Assembly (NCBI RefSeq): GCF_001625195.1
Contig: NC_054391.1
Coordinates: 8,198,552 to 8,262,551, forward strand
DNA from: Drechmeria coniospora
Lineage: Eukaryota > Ascomycota > Sordariomycetes > Hypocreales > Ophiocordycipitaceae
Direction: 5' to 3'
DNA: 64,000 nt
Made by a program: the position numbers and the translations under genes. Positions within the stretch are counted from its first letter, which is position 1. Every line of letters begins with the position of its first letter. A model generated the notes under the pieces. That model made no database searches. It was not told where the DNA came from and saw nothing but the letters and a program-made list of their open reading frames with translations. This document shows, piece by piece, positions 33,801 through 45,648 of this stretch.

Positions 33801-35689
33801 CCAACGGACCTACTAGTCCTACTAGGACTAGTAGACCTACCAGTCCTACTAGGACCAGTAGGTTGCAAGGAGCCAACGGACTAACTAGTCCTACTAGGAC
33901 TAGTACAACAGAGGGGGTCCTGGCCCAGCCAATAGAGGATCTACCAGATACCTCTCTTCCAGATGCACCAGAACTAGAAGACAACCCTAACTCAATGGAT
34001 CTTAACCTAGCGTATTGGATCCAAGACCTATACTACCAAGCTAAGGCTAAGCAACCACTAAATAGTAGCAAGCCTACTAGCTGGAAACAGGTACTTAAGT
34101 CAGATAACAAAGACCAGTAGATAAGTACTATATTCTCGGAATTCCAGTAGCTTATTTAGGCAGGGGTATTTTATTTTATCCCCCTTCAAGAAATACCAAC
34201 TGGCAGACGACTTCTAAAAAGCCAACTTATACTACGAGTCAAAAAGGACCAGCAGAACAACCCCATTAAATTCAAGGCACGACTAGTAGCTAAGGGATTT
34301 ATGCAAATTGAAGGCCTCGATTACCTAGAGACTTTTGCAACTACTAGTATTCCACCTACCTGGAGGATACTACTAGCCCTAGCTGCCTAGAACAACTAGT
34401 ACGTCGAACAGATTGACTTTATTGGTGCTTTCCTAAATAGTAAGCTACCTAAAGTCAATTATCTTAAAATTCCCGAGGGACTGGAAGCATTTATTAGTCT
34501 TAATAAGACTAATAATTTAGCTAAGCTACTAGCTAAGCTAGGCTACAATCCGGCAGTTAAACAAGGCATCCTTTTAAAAAAGGCACTCTACGGCCTAAAA
34601 CAAGGACCTAGAGAATGGCAGGAGGCACTTACCAAACTGCTACAACAATACGGATACAGCCCCCTTGTATCTAATCCGGCTATCTACTATAATAGTACTA
34701 CTAGTACTTATATAGTTAGCTATGTTAACGACTGCCTACTTATTGGACCAAACCTTACATATATTAACAAGTTAAAGCAACAACTATATAAGGTTTACCC
34801 AATCGAAGACCGCAGACAGGCCGCCTTCTTCCTAGGCATACAAATCAGTCGAACAACTAAGGGTATTACCCTTAGCCAAAAAGGGTATATTGAGGAAGCC
34901 CTATCCCGATTTGGGTTAAAGGAGGCCAAGGCAGTAGCAATACCACTATAGCCAGGAGTACTTAAGCAGGCTACTGCAACGCCTCTTACTCCCTTATCCG
35001 CAACTGACCAACTGGTATACCAACAGATAGTAGGGACTCTAATATACCTTATGCTACTGACCCGACCAGATATAGCCTTTGCAATCCAATGGCTATCTCG
35101 GTATATGCATTAGGCTACTAGTCTGCAGCTATTAGCCGGCAAGAACCTTCTTCGATATCTAAAAGGAACTACAGACCTAGCTATATGCTATTGGTCTAAG
35201 TCAACAACACCCAATCTATTAGGATATTCCGACAGCGACTTTGCAGGTAACTTAAATTCTTCTAAGTCTACCTATAGGTACCTCTTTACCCTAGCAGGTA
35301 GACCAATCTGCTGGAAATTAAAAAGGGCTAGTACTATTGCTCTTTCTACTGTAAAGGCAGAATCGGATGCCCTACTGGAAGCGATTTGGGAACTTAAATA
35401 GCTAGACGGTCTATTTATAGAAATCGACAAAGGCCTTAAAAAACCTATCCTACTTCTGTGCGATAATAACGGATCTATCTCTAACGCCAATAATCCCAAT
35501 TAGCATAACCGAACAAAGCATATACTGCTAAAGTTCCGGTATATTCGGCAAGAAGCAACCAATAGGCTAGCCAAAATCAGTTACCTGAACACTAAGTCTA
35601 TGCCTGCCGATGGTCTTACTAAGGCCCTTACCGCTAATCTCTTCCAACGCTACCTTAGCCTACTAGGTCTCCAAGGGATCCCTATTTAG
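30884..35689 (+). pseudogene. Dead Copia gag-pol, single 1602-codon frame with nonsense codons only
   Basis: From ATG (30884) to the natural TAG (35687-35689) is 4806 nt, a multiple of three, and all recognisable domains lie in that frame. Gag about 30884-31900; protease DTG at 32036-32044; Pro-rich linker 32505-32590; integrase zinc-binding part about 32780-32930; integrase core about 33000-33340 with PYTPEQNGLTERS; Ser/Thr/Pro linker 33801-33905; reverse transcriptase about 34230-34900 with YGLKQGPREWQ and YVND (family YVDD) at 34721-34732; RNase H about 35220-35640. Interruptions are TAA/TAG at Gln or Trp sites. The first is five codons after the start, so no product is expected. Confidence 0.92.
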
Positions 35690-35718
35690 CAGTAGTTATA
35701 CTAGCTAAATAGAGGGGG

Positions 35719-36302
35719 TGTTAAAATACTAGGATTTATACTAGTAAGACTACCCAAATAGGATACTATCCTATTATTGCTACTACTAGTAGCAACTGTT
35801 AGAAGTACTACTGCTAGCAGATATACTATACTATACTAAGAGTATAAGTAAGTATACAGAGCTAACTAATAGTATACAATATACTATTTCTCTAAACTAT
35901 TGTTAAAGATACTTACCTAATTAGGTATAGTACAGAATGCTCTAGAACATTCTAGAATATTCTAGAATATTCTATACCCTACTTATGGAATGTACTAGAA
36001 CTCCTTGGAATAAGCCGGAATGTTACTTACCCTACTTATGGAATAAGCTGGAACCTTATAGAATAAGCTGGAACAGTCTTTACTATATTTCTATACCTAT
36101 ATAAGGTAGTAGCTATTCCCTTAGAATAGTTTCTCTTTTGAAATATAATTGCATTCGTTTGTATAATTTGGTACTACTAAGTTTGCACTCTTATCTAGTT
36201 ACTAACTGGTTCCCCTTATACTGTTACTAACAGCTTGATTGATTCCCTGGTCCGTGCGATATACTTCTACTACCCCTCCTCTTGCGCACCCAAATTGCAA
36301 GA
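35719..36302 (+). repeat. 3' LTR A2 of the nested Copia (584 bp)
   Basis: Same length as its 5' partner, with a modest number of C/T and G/A differences, and follows the purine tract directly. It ends TTGCAAGA before the GTACC duplication. Confidence 0.94.
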
Positions 36303-36329
36303 GTACCCTTGTCTGGTGTATGGTTTTTG

Positions 36330-36450
36330 GTTCGATTGTATCGTTTGGGTCGGTTGGGTCGATTGGGTTAATTGGGTTAGTTGGGTCGGTTGTCGGGTGA
36401 TTTGGGTCGATTGGGTCGATTGGGTCGATTGGGTCGGTTGGGTTAACTAG
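36330..36450 (-). repeat. Short tandem repeat in family B gag (Asn/Arg/Pro type)
   Basis: On the plus strand TTGGGTCGA-like units repeat about ten times. On the coding (minus) strand they read as CCCAATCGAC units in the C-terminal part of gag. The same region in the plus-strand family B element is at about 62405-62500. The open frame called across it on the plus strand is a shadow. Confidence 0.75.
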
Positions 36451-37631
36451 GTCTAGTAGACCTATTGTCTGGTGTTTTGGGTAGTTGAGTTATCCTGTGA
36501 CTGAATGCTTGGAAACTAGGACTATTAGGATTTTGATATTCTTCCAGTAAGTTAGTCTAAAGGTATTATAGGTTAAGGGATACTATATTAATCCCCAAGA
36601 CAGTATTGGTTTGGAGATTATTGCATTATATTGCAGCCTATTGTAAGAAAACAGAACCAATAGTTGTAAGGTATCGATTTGCCTAATCCAAAGGGTCAAT
36701 ACTTACTCCAGTAAGTTAAAGTCGGGTAAGGCAGCTGTTGAATTTTAAATTAAACGCCTTAAGTGTTCCTTTATACCCTTTAAGTATAAGGTTATAGTAG
36801 GAATTGTAGAGATTGCAACGTTAGGCTGCCTGGCCCTTTAAGTACTATTGTTTTAGCAATAGATAGGCATCTGTTGGGTTGTAAATCTATGCAATTAATA
36901 CTTACGGGCCCTTAGAATAGCTATCCCGAAGTAGTATAAGCAGGAAGTATTAATTGTAATGTAAGTAACTAATAGCAATTAATGGGTTTTTCAGAAATTC
37001 CTCTAGGCGAAGGGAACTAAGTTAGATAGAAAGTAATTGTTCCTATAAGTTAAAGTTCTTGGTATCTTTAAGCTTAGTATACTCTAGGAATAAGAATACC
37101 TTCTTGGATAGCTTAATATTGGAGCTTAAATTAGTTACTTTAGTAGTAGTACTACTACTACTGTATGTTGGGATTCCTTAGATAGGTATATGTTCGGGCT
37201 CTATTTTGTCGAGGCGTTTTTGAATTAGTATAATAGTATTGTTTAATTGTTCTATAAGTTGGTTAAACTAATTAGAAAGATTATTATACTATAGTTGTTG
37301 CCTTTGAATGATTGCCTTAAGTTCCGATATAATGGGTGTTTTGGTGGCCTGACCTTCCTTAGTAGAATCCATTTTAAAAATACAGATACAATCTAGTTAG
37401 TAACTAGATTTTTAGTTTACCTTTATACTAGTAGTACTAGTAGTTGCAACAAGTAGTACTTGTTGTATTGGCAGCTGGATACTGTAGTTGAATTGATTTC
37501 CTGGAATTACCGTAAGTAGTACTTACAGCAGAAGTACGTTAGGAAGTACAACAAGTAGTACTTGTTATAGTATTGGTAGCTAGGTCGATTGTTCCGGGGG
37601 ATTTTAGTGTAGTCCTTCCGGGCTTATAACC

Positions 37632-38569
37632 TCTTAAAAAAAGGGGAATTACCTCTTGGAATAAAGGGGTAAAATAGGAAGGGTGCGCAGTAGAAGTTCA
37701 GTTGCACGGACTATCCAAAATGGATATTAATCGATATTGTTAGTAATAGCAGGAAGTATACCAGTTAGTAACTAGGTAGGGAATATAGATTTGAATAAGT
37801 TAAATAGTAGTGCCAAGGGACAATTTAGAACAGAAAGACTATTGTATTTCTTGTGCTTGCTTGCGCGCGTGCGTATGTATTTACAGCGTACGTCTTGTGT
37901 GTATTGTCTTATCCTAACTATCTAAGAGTATAGGAAAGGGAGGACTATTTTATACCTAAGAGGTAGTACCTTAATTAGTGCAATGTGTACGTATTGGAAT
38001 TCTGTCTGATTCCATACAATATATCTCCGAACAATCTGCTTGCATTTAATGCAGCTCTAAATACTCTAGTTAAGTTATACTGCCAGTTAGTTGCAACTAG
38101 TAGGGTTGATCAGTATTAGGGTTCGGTCGCAATAGTACAGTAGCATTATTGCAGTAGTCGAGCGGGCCAGTAGTAGTACTACTAACAAGCAACTGCTAGT
38201 TGCAGTTGGGTGGGTCCTCTAGCGCAATAGTAGTACTATTGGCGGGCAACTACTAGTAGTAGTTAGGAGCGCGTTAATTAACGGCCCGATTAATAATCTT
38301 ACTTAGTCGACTAAGTACTACTTTACACGTAACGTGCAATAGTAGTAAATTGGCTAGGCAGTAGTACTGCTATCAATTGTACCAAGTCGGAGCGAGGAGA
38401 ATTTGTATAGTAAGTGCAATTCGTTAACTCAATATACTACCTGTACGTACAGTACAGTAGTAGTATATAGGCAAGCAGTAGTACTGCTGCCCGGTGTTGC
38501 AAATAGCAATACATAGGATAGTATCCTATTTGGGTAGTCTTACTAGTATAAATACCAGTAATTTTAACA
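37632..38569 (-). repeat. 5' LTR of the reversed family B Copia (938 bp)
   Basis: Bounded by the primer site on the left (GGCTTATAACC ends at 37631) and by TTTTAACA on the right. Palindromes such as CAATAGTAGTACTATTG (near 38225) and GCAGTAGTACTGC (near 38470) are clear. Confidence 0.88.
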
Positions 38570-41500
38570 GTTACTAGTATAGGGAGGCCTAGTATTAGTT
38601 TGTATAGCGGAGGGCTTTTTTGTAACTTTAGGATAGAATCCCCTTAGGTAAGTCCCCCCCTATATTCCCTTTTGCTAATAGGGCTAGGGCTAGGGCTTCC
38701 TTATATAATAATAATAGTAATATAGGTAGCGTTAATAGTATACTAACTTCTTAATAGGTTAATAAAAGTAAGTAGCTTATAGTAGCTTTATATTCCTTTT
38801 TACTTTCTTTTTACCTTTCCCTTAAGTTTATTTAGTTTTTTCTTTTTCTTTTTCTTTTTTTTCCTTTTTCTTTTTTCTTTTTCTCCTTATTTAAGGAGTT
38901 AGTAAGTAAAGCTAGGTTAGTAGCCTCTTACCTAGGATATAGCCTACTTATAGGTAGTAGGAGTTCTACTATAAATAGGGCTAGTATAGTTAAGAGGGTT
39001 AGTCCTAAGGATAATACTAGTAAAGGTCGGGCTCCGCTAAACGATATAGGTAAGGGTAAAGGCGTAAGATTAGTCTCTAAGGATAGCCCTCTTATAGGAA
39101 GAGCTAAGGAGCTAGTAACTTTCCGTTAATACTAATCCTGCGTTTAGGTATAACCCTTCTATAGCGTTATAGTATAGAATTCTTACCTTTAGTATATAGT
39201 ATATTTTTATACTATAATTACTACTTATAAGCAGTTTAAGCCGAAGGAGCCTTAGGTTTTTTCGACTAACTATATTTATCCTATAGTTTAGTCCTCCTAT
39301 TACTAGTAGTATAATAAGCAGTATACTACCTACTCTTAGGTATATAGCTTTTGGCTCCTTAGAATTAGCTTATATTTACTAACTCTTTTAGGTATAGGTA
39401 GTAGCGTTTATAGCTATAGATTATAATAACTTAGTTATAGTTTATAACTATATTTATTACCTTTACTTCCGGAGGGTAGAAGTATTCCTAAAGGTAGATA
39501 ATATATTACTTTAGGGCGCTAATAGTAGTAGTAATAATAATAATAGTAAGTACTTATTTTTTCTTTTGCTTAAGGGATAATACTAACTTACTATTTCTGC
39601 TTAGTACTTAGGTAAGTCCTTTAATTTATTTAAGAAGTAGTACTAAAGGGAGTACTATCTTACTAGTACTAAGTATATAAATAAAGTATATATTAAGTTA
39701 GGAGGAAGTCTTTATATTATTTTTTGCTAATATACTTATTAAGCTAATTAGGCTACTTATTACTTTATAATAAACTTATATTATAAAATACTTACTAAAT
39801 AATTACCCCTTTTACCCTTTAGATTAGTATATATTTTTATTATATTATAGGGATTATCTTTTAGAAGTTAGTTAATATTTTCCTTTTTTAGGCTACTATT
39901 AACCTAACTACTTAAAAGGTAATATAGCGTTTTAGTCTTTTAGCTAAGGATACTAGGTATTTATTTTAGTAAATAGCTCTTGCAATATATAAGTATAAGG
40001 TAACTATTATATTACTAAATAAGGATTTAGATAATAAGGTTACTTAAGTAATTTTATTATCTTATTCTATTTTTAGTAATACTAATAGTTACTTTATTTT
40101 CGTCTTATAAGAGTAACCCTATTATTAATAATAAGTTTATATATTTCCTTATATTTTAATTTCCTTTTCCCTTTATTTTATTATTTTTATTTTTAACTTA
40201 GTATAAATAGTAATAGCTTTAGGTCTATAGGTAGTTTAGGGGTTTTTATTAGTATATTTTTTCCTTTTTTTACTCTAATACTTTTTTTATTCTTAAACTA
40301 TTTTATAGTTTTCCTACTCCCCCTTTATATAAGTAGTAACTTATTGCTAGGTTAATTAGTTTAGTTAGGAATTAGTATAGAATTAGTAGGGTATTAGTAG
40401 GGTAACTATATTTATACCCTATATTTATTACTATACCTTTTTATTTAGTTTCTTATATAATTCCTTCCTTAGGCCTTTTTATTAAAGGTAGGTTATTATT
40501 ACTTTTAGTATATTTTTTATATCCTCTTTATATACTTACTAATTATATTCTATTAGCTAGCCCTTTTATTTTATAAAATATAGTTAGGCTCCCCCTAATT
40601 ACTAATAGTTATATATTTCTTTAACTTCCTATTTACCCTCCTTATTTAATAGGTTTAGAAGTAGTATATTATTTATATTATTTCCTTCTTAGTCCTACTC
40701 CTTCTAAGGTTTTAGTAAGCTGATATAAAATATATTATATAGGTATATATATTTATTAGGAAGCGCTAAATAGTATATCTATTAGTTAATTTTATCTAAA
40801 ATCTAAAAGGGCCTAATATACTTTAGTATTAGTTTTTATTTCTCCCCTTTAAGGTTAATATTCTATATAAATAGTAGTATTAAGTTACTTATATTAAGGG
40901 ATAGAGGATTATACTTATAGTTATAGTACTTTACCTATAACTTTATAGCTTTTCTTTAATACTTTTTTAGTTATTCCTTAATTTCTATTAGTTTTACTAC
41001 TCTTACTTTTATTTCTAGAACTATTACTATAAGCTTATTGTCCTTCTCTTTAGTATAGAACTATAAGTAGTAACTTAATAGCGCTTAGTTTAGGGAGTAA
41101 CCTATAGTTATATTAACTATATTATTATAGGTAAATTAGGCTACTTATAGTAGGTTAGCCTAGTTAAATTAGTTCTAACTAATAAAGTATTATAAGTAGT
41201 ACTTTAGTACTTAGTTTATTCTTTTGGTTTACCTATTAGTTTATAGGTAAAATACTATTAATAGCCTTTTAGTTATTTAGAAGTAGTAGTATAGTTTTAA
41301 CTAAAATTAGCTTATAAATATTAGCCCTTTATTATTTATTACTCCCTTAGGCGTACTAAAATAAAGCTTTATTTTATAATAAAATAGCTATACTAGCTTA
41401 GCTATATTAACTATAGTTAAGTATAGAAGGAATATAGAATACTTAGTTATTCTATTTACTATTACTAAATTATACTTACCTTTTTCCCCTTAAATTAAGT

Positions 41501-44500
41501 AGTAAGTAGCCCTATAATAAAGTCTATTATTACTTTAGCCTAAGGTCTATTAGAAATTAATAGTAACTATAACTTTTTATAAGAGTAATACCTTCTTAAG
41601 GATACCTTTTAATAAACTAAGTATATTTATATATAGTATTTTATATTTACTAATAAGCCCTTTTAGTAAATTACTCTTTATAGTAACTATATTATCCTTT
41701 TAACTCTAAAGTAACCTATAAGGGGATTATTATAGTATAGCTATAAAAGCTCTTAGCGTACTATAGTCTTATTTAGGATATAGATATATCCTTAGAAATA
41801 TAGTATTTCTTTTAAGTTTACTAACTAGTCCTTATTAAGTATATTATTTTAGCTATAGATCTTTATACTTTATAGGCTTTTTATTTTTAGGTTTTTACTC
41901 TAAATCTTATAAAGGTAGTCCTTTAGTAACTTAGGGGTAGTATTATATATTATTCCCTCCTTTAGGTTCTCCTTAGCGGACTATTAGGTAATAGGCTATT
42001 TATAATTAGCTTATTCCCTAGCCTATTAGGCTATTTAGGAAGGGTTTAGTACTTCTTTAGGTTTACCTTTACTTTAATAAGGTTAGCCTTTTTTAGCTTA
42101 TAAGAATTTCTTATTATTCTTATTCCTACTTAAAGCTTAGGACTTATTATCCTATAAAAGTATCTTATTACGCTCCTATATATATATATTTCCTTCCCCT
42201 ATTATACCTATAAGCCGCTTTTATAGTAGTACTAGTAGGTAGGTATTACTTAGGGCCTTACCCTTATAGGTAGGTCTTCTTAAGGGCCTATTTACTAAGT
42301 TAGATTTCCTTATTCTATATTTAATAATAAAATTAAAGGCCGTTAGGTCTATATACTAACGTACTTAGTACCTAATTAACCTTAGCTTATTTATAAAGGT
42401 CTATAGGTTATAGTAATTTAATAATACCTTTACTAAAACTATTACTCCTTTTATATATTATTATTAATATCTAAATAACTTAACAATAGTAAATATTTTA
42501 TAGTCTAGCGTCCTATAGTTTTATTTTATATTTAAGAATTTCCTTAACTAAAATACTACTAAATATTAATACCCTTAGTTATTTAGTTAGAATAGGATAC
42601 CTATTATTATAAAACTTAATATATTTATCTTAATCTTAATAGGTCTTATTAGGTTAAAATAGTATAATAGTAAAGCCTTCCTAAATATATCTTTTAGCTC
42701 TTAAAAGGCTATTAGTTTCTTTTTATTTAAGTAGACTTTTTTTAGCTTTTTCCTATTCTTACTTCCTTTAAGGAGTATATATAGGGGTATTATAATTTCT
42801 AAATAGTTTTTAATAAATTTTTTATAAAAGTTATAGAACCTAAGAAATACTTAAATATTATAGAATAAGGTAGGCTCTTCCTATTAGGTTATAGCCTATA
42901 CTTTAGTTAGGTTTATTACTATTCTATCTTTAAATAAAATAAATCCTAGGAACTTAACTAATTTTTAGTAAAATTTATACTTATTTAGATTAGTATATAA
43001 CTCGGCTAACTATAATTACCTTAGGATTTCCTTAAGATATTTAGTATATTTTTAGCAGTTTTTTCAAAAGATTAGAATATTATTTAGGTATATAATATAG
43101 ATTATATTTATATACCCTTAGAGTACTTAGTAGATATAGTATTAAAAGGTAGTTAGTATATTAATTAGCCTAAATAGTATTATTAAGTATTTAAAATACC
43201 TATAGTATATTTTAAATATTATTTTCTATTTATTACCCTTTTTAATTTAGATTTAATAGTAAGCGTTCTTAACGTTAATCTTAAAGAATACTATAGCTTC
43301 TTAGTATTAATCTATAATCTTAAATATTAATAGGAGGGTATATTAGTTCTTTACTAAGACCTTATTAAGTTCTTAGTAATTTATATATAATTAAAGCGTA
43401 TTATTCTTTTTTAGTATAAATAGAATAAATAATCCTATAGGTAATTTTAAAAGGTAAATCCTATTAGCTTATAGGTTCTTATTTAAGTATTTTTTAAGCT
43501 CCTTTAGCTTTATTTAAAAGAGTAAGTAGATTAATCTATATAGTAGTAATATATTTAGTTAGAAATTAATTATATAATCTATTTATTTTTATATTAATAG
43601 GATCTTTATACTATTTATATTTAGGATATTCTTAAACTCTTTTAGTTCCTATAAGATCCCTTAGGGCTATTCTTAATAACTTTTTAGTAGCTTAATAAGA
43701 TTACTTTTTATTCCTATTATTATAAAGATTTTTACTTTATTCCTATATTTAACTTAAAACTTCTTAAGTACTAGTAGCTATACCTTTAACTAGTCCTACT
43801 AAAATTACTAATATACTCCTATAGGGTTTAGGTAGATTTTTAGGTCGGCTAATACTAATATCCTTAGTATAACTTATATTTAGTTTAAAGTTAGTTCTAT
43901 ATTAACTTTAATATAGTAGTAGGTAAACTCCCTTTCTCTCCCTTTACTATTTATTATATATATAGGTACTTCCTATATTTTATAATTAGTAATTTAAAGA
44001 CCCCTTATAGTTTAAAGGTTATTTTTATTTATTAAAACTTAGTAAAGTTTATACTACCTTACTATTTATATATTAATAAGGTTTATATTAGTATAGCTAT
44101 TTAGTCCTACCTTAACCTCTTAGGTAGTTTATCCTAAAATTATTATATTAGCTATAAACTAAAGTTATACTTTATATTCTATATTACTAACTAAAGTAAG
44201 GGTAGCTACCTTAGTTATTAAAAGTTTCCCTATTTTTAGGGTTTTAGGTATTTTCTTACTTAGTAGCCTTTCTTTTAGTAGTTAAAATAATAGTTATTCC
44301 TATTTTATCTTAGTAGTAGTAAGCTTTTACTGCTATAGGCCCTTTCTAAGCCTAGGGTTATAGATTTTTAGGAGGATTCCTTACTATTATACTAAGGTTA
44401 GTATACTTTTATTTCCTTAGTAACTTTCTTTTAATAATTTAGGTTCTCTCCTTATTTTATATTAGTTCTTCTTTTTAGTTAGTTTTCGGTAAAGTCCTAA

Positions 44501-45379
44501 AGTCGTTAGGTTAGTTAGACTATCTCTTCCTATATATACCCTTTAATATTCTTATATAAATTAATTTAGCTCTATAACTTTAGTAGTAACTTACTAAAGT
44601 AGGAGAAGGCCTAGTTAGGCTTTAGTACTTTACTAAAGTAGTTTTTAATTAAGTTTAAATAAATACTAAATTTTATTAAGGATTAGCCTTCTTATTATAT
44701 TACTTTTTATTATTATACTATTAAGTAGGCTTAATAGTTAATTAAGTCTCTTAGTAGGGTAAGTATTTATTCTTAGAAATAATTTTAATTATTTTTAGCT
44801 ATAGTTTATTAGTCTTTTAGTAGTTTATTTAGGTACTTTTCTTAGTATACCTAACCCTAGGCCTATATATAGTTAAGGGCTAGTAGGATTTTTTAGTAGT
44901 CCTTCTTAAACTTTTACCTTACTTTATTAAAGGTATAGTTTAGGTTATAAAGTTATTCTTACCTTTTTTATAAAGTTATAGGTTACTTAAGTTTTAGTAT
45001 ATTTTTTACCTTAACTTTCTAGCTACTTTTTAAGGAAGTATTTAACTCTCTTTAGGCCTATTTCTCTACCTTCTTTAGTTAATAGCTAGTACCTATTCCT
45101 AGGTAGGTATAAATTTCTTTTTCCTTTTCCTTTAGCCTTTCTAACTCTTATAGTTAAGCTAGCTATTTTTATACTATAGTTAGTATTTCTAGAATAAAGA
45201 GTTCCCTTTAGGTACTCCTTAGTATTATTTTAAGGGAACTTAGTATACTTAGTATAGGGGATACTTTTAGTATTATATTTATCTTACCCTTTAGTAGGAG
45301 GTATAGTATCTCTCTTATATTATATATAGTAGGTACTATTTTACTTAGGTAACTATAATAAAAGCTTTAGAATTATAAT
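38570..45379 (-). mobile_element. Gypsy-type retrotransposon relic, reverse orientation, RIP-saturated
   Basis: Reading the minus strand with stops ignored, Gypsy reverse transcriptase order can be followed at about 43650-42950: a YRALNKVLVKNQYTLPLI-like segment, FFKIDVKNAYYQI, a YRYFEYLIILFRLINIPTTF-like segment and IIYLNNILIF (family YLDDILIF). The RNase H tail gives KYRIRKSNLVNRPLRRPTYK near 42330-42250. Integrase should lie to the left (40500-42000) but is too decayed to place. A pyrimidine microsatellite (CTTTTT-like) occupies 38828-38886. No left LTR was found. 38570-40000 is unassigned. Confidence 0.65.
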
Positions 45380-45648
45380 ATGCAAATTAGTTAACGATAG
45401 TTAGGTAAGTAAGTAAGCCTTCTTTTAGAAATTAAGTAGTATTTAAGACTAAAGCTTAGTCCTTCTTAAGTTTTTGGGCTTACGTTCCTTTTGTAGCCGG
45501 AGCGTACCTTAGGCTACCCTACCTTCCTGTCTACCCGGGCTTTACTCGTACGCTCCTGTCTACCCGGGCTTTACCCGTGCGCCTAGCCTTATAAGGTCCC
45601 TTAGTTCCCTCCGTTCTTATATATTGGGCTAAGCCTAATACTATAATA
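45380..45648 (-). repeat. LTR segment of the Gypsy relic (family G start plus S3 block)
   Basis: On the minus strand it starts TATTATAGTATTAGGCTTAG, sharing about 55 bp with family G solo LTRs, then continues into the S3 block also seen at 10975-11190 and 59010-59235. It holds a direct repeat of CTGTCTACCCGGGCTTTAC near 45527-45588. It is probably the 5' LTR of the minus-strand Gypsy. Confidence 0.6.

Larger units (their letters stand above)
29800..36302 (+). mobile_element. Complete Copia retrotransposon, LTR type A2, TSD GTACC
   Basis: A 6503-bp element with two 584-bp LTRs and GTACC at 29795-29799 and 36303-36307. It is inserted, in the opposite direction, between the protease and gag parts of the family B Copia. 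Contents: primer site at 30384, hairpin leader 30432-30842, one gag-pol frame 30884-35689, purine tract AAATAGAGGGGG. It is the least decayed internal region in the window: frame length is intact, and the visible lesions are point changes to stop codons and active-site substitutions. Confidence 0.95.
24844..38569 (-). mobile_element. Copia family B element, reverse orientation, split by a nested Copia
   Basis: Minus-strand order: 5' LTR 37632-38569, primer site ending at 37631, leader hairpins, gag start codon at 37370-37372, gag with Pro/Asn repeats (36330-36450), interruption by the element at 29800-36302, protease (29314-29676), linker repeats, integrase about 28380-28700, reverse transcriptase about 26600-27300, RNase H about 25990-26300, purine tract at 25799-25815, 3' LTR 24844-25798. 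Many Gln and Trp codons are stops. Flanks (24839-24843 ACTAA, 38570-38574 GTTAC) do not match, so one end may have recombined. Confidence 0.88.

Noticed and set aside
36235..36450. Trp-rich ORF over tandem TTGGGTCGA units
   Set aside because: It is the antisense of the repeat-rich gag tail of the reversed family B Copia.
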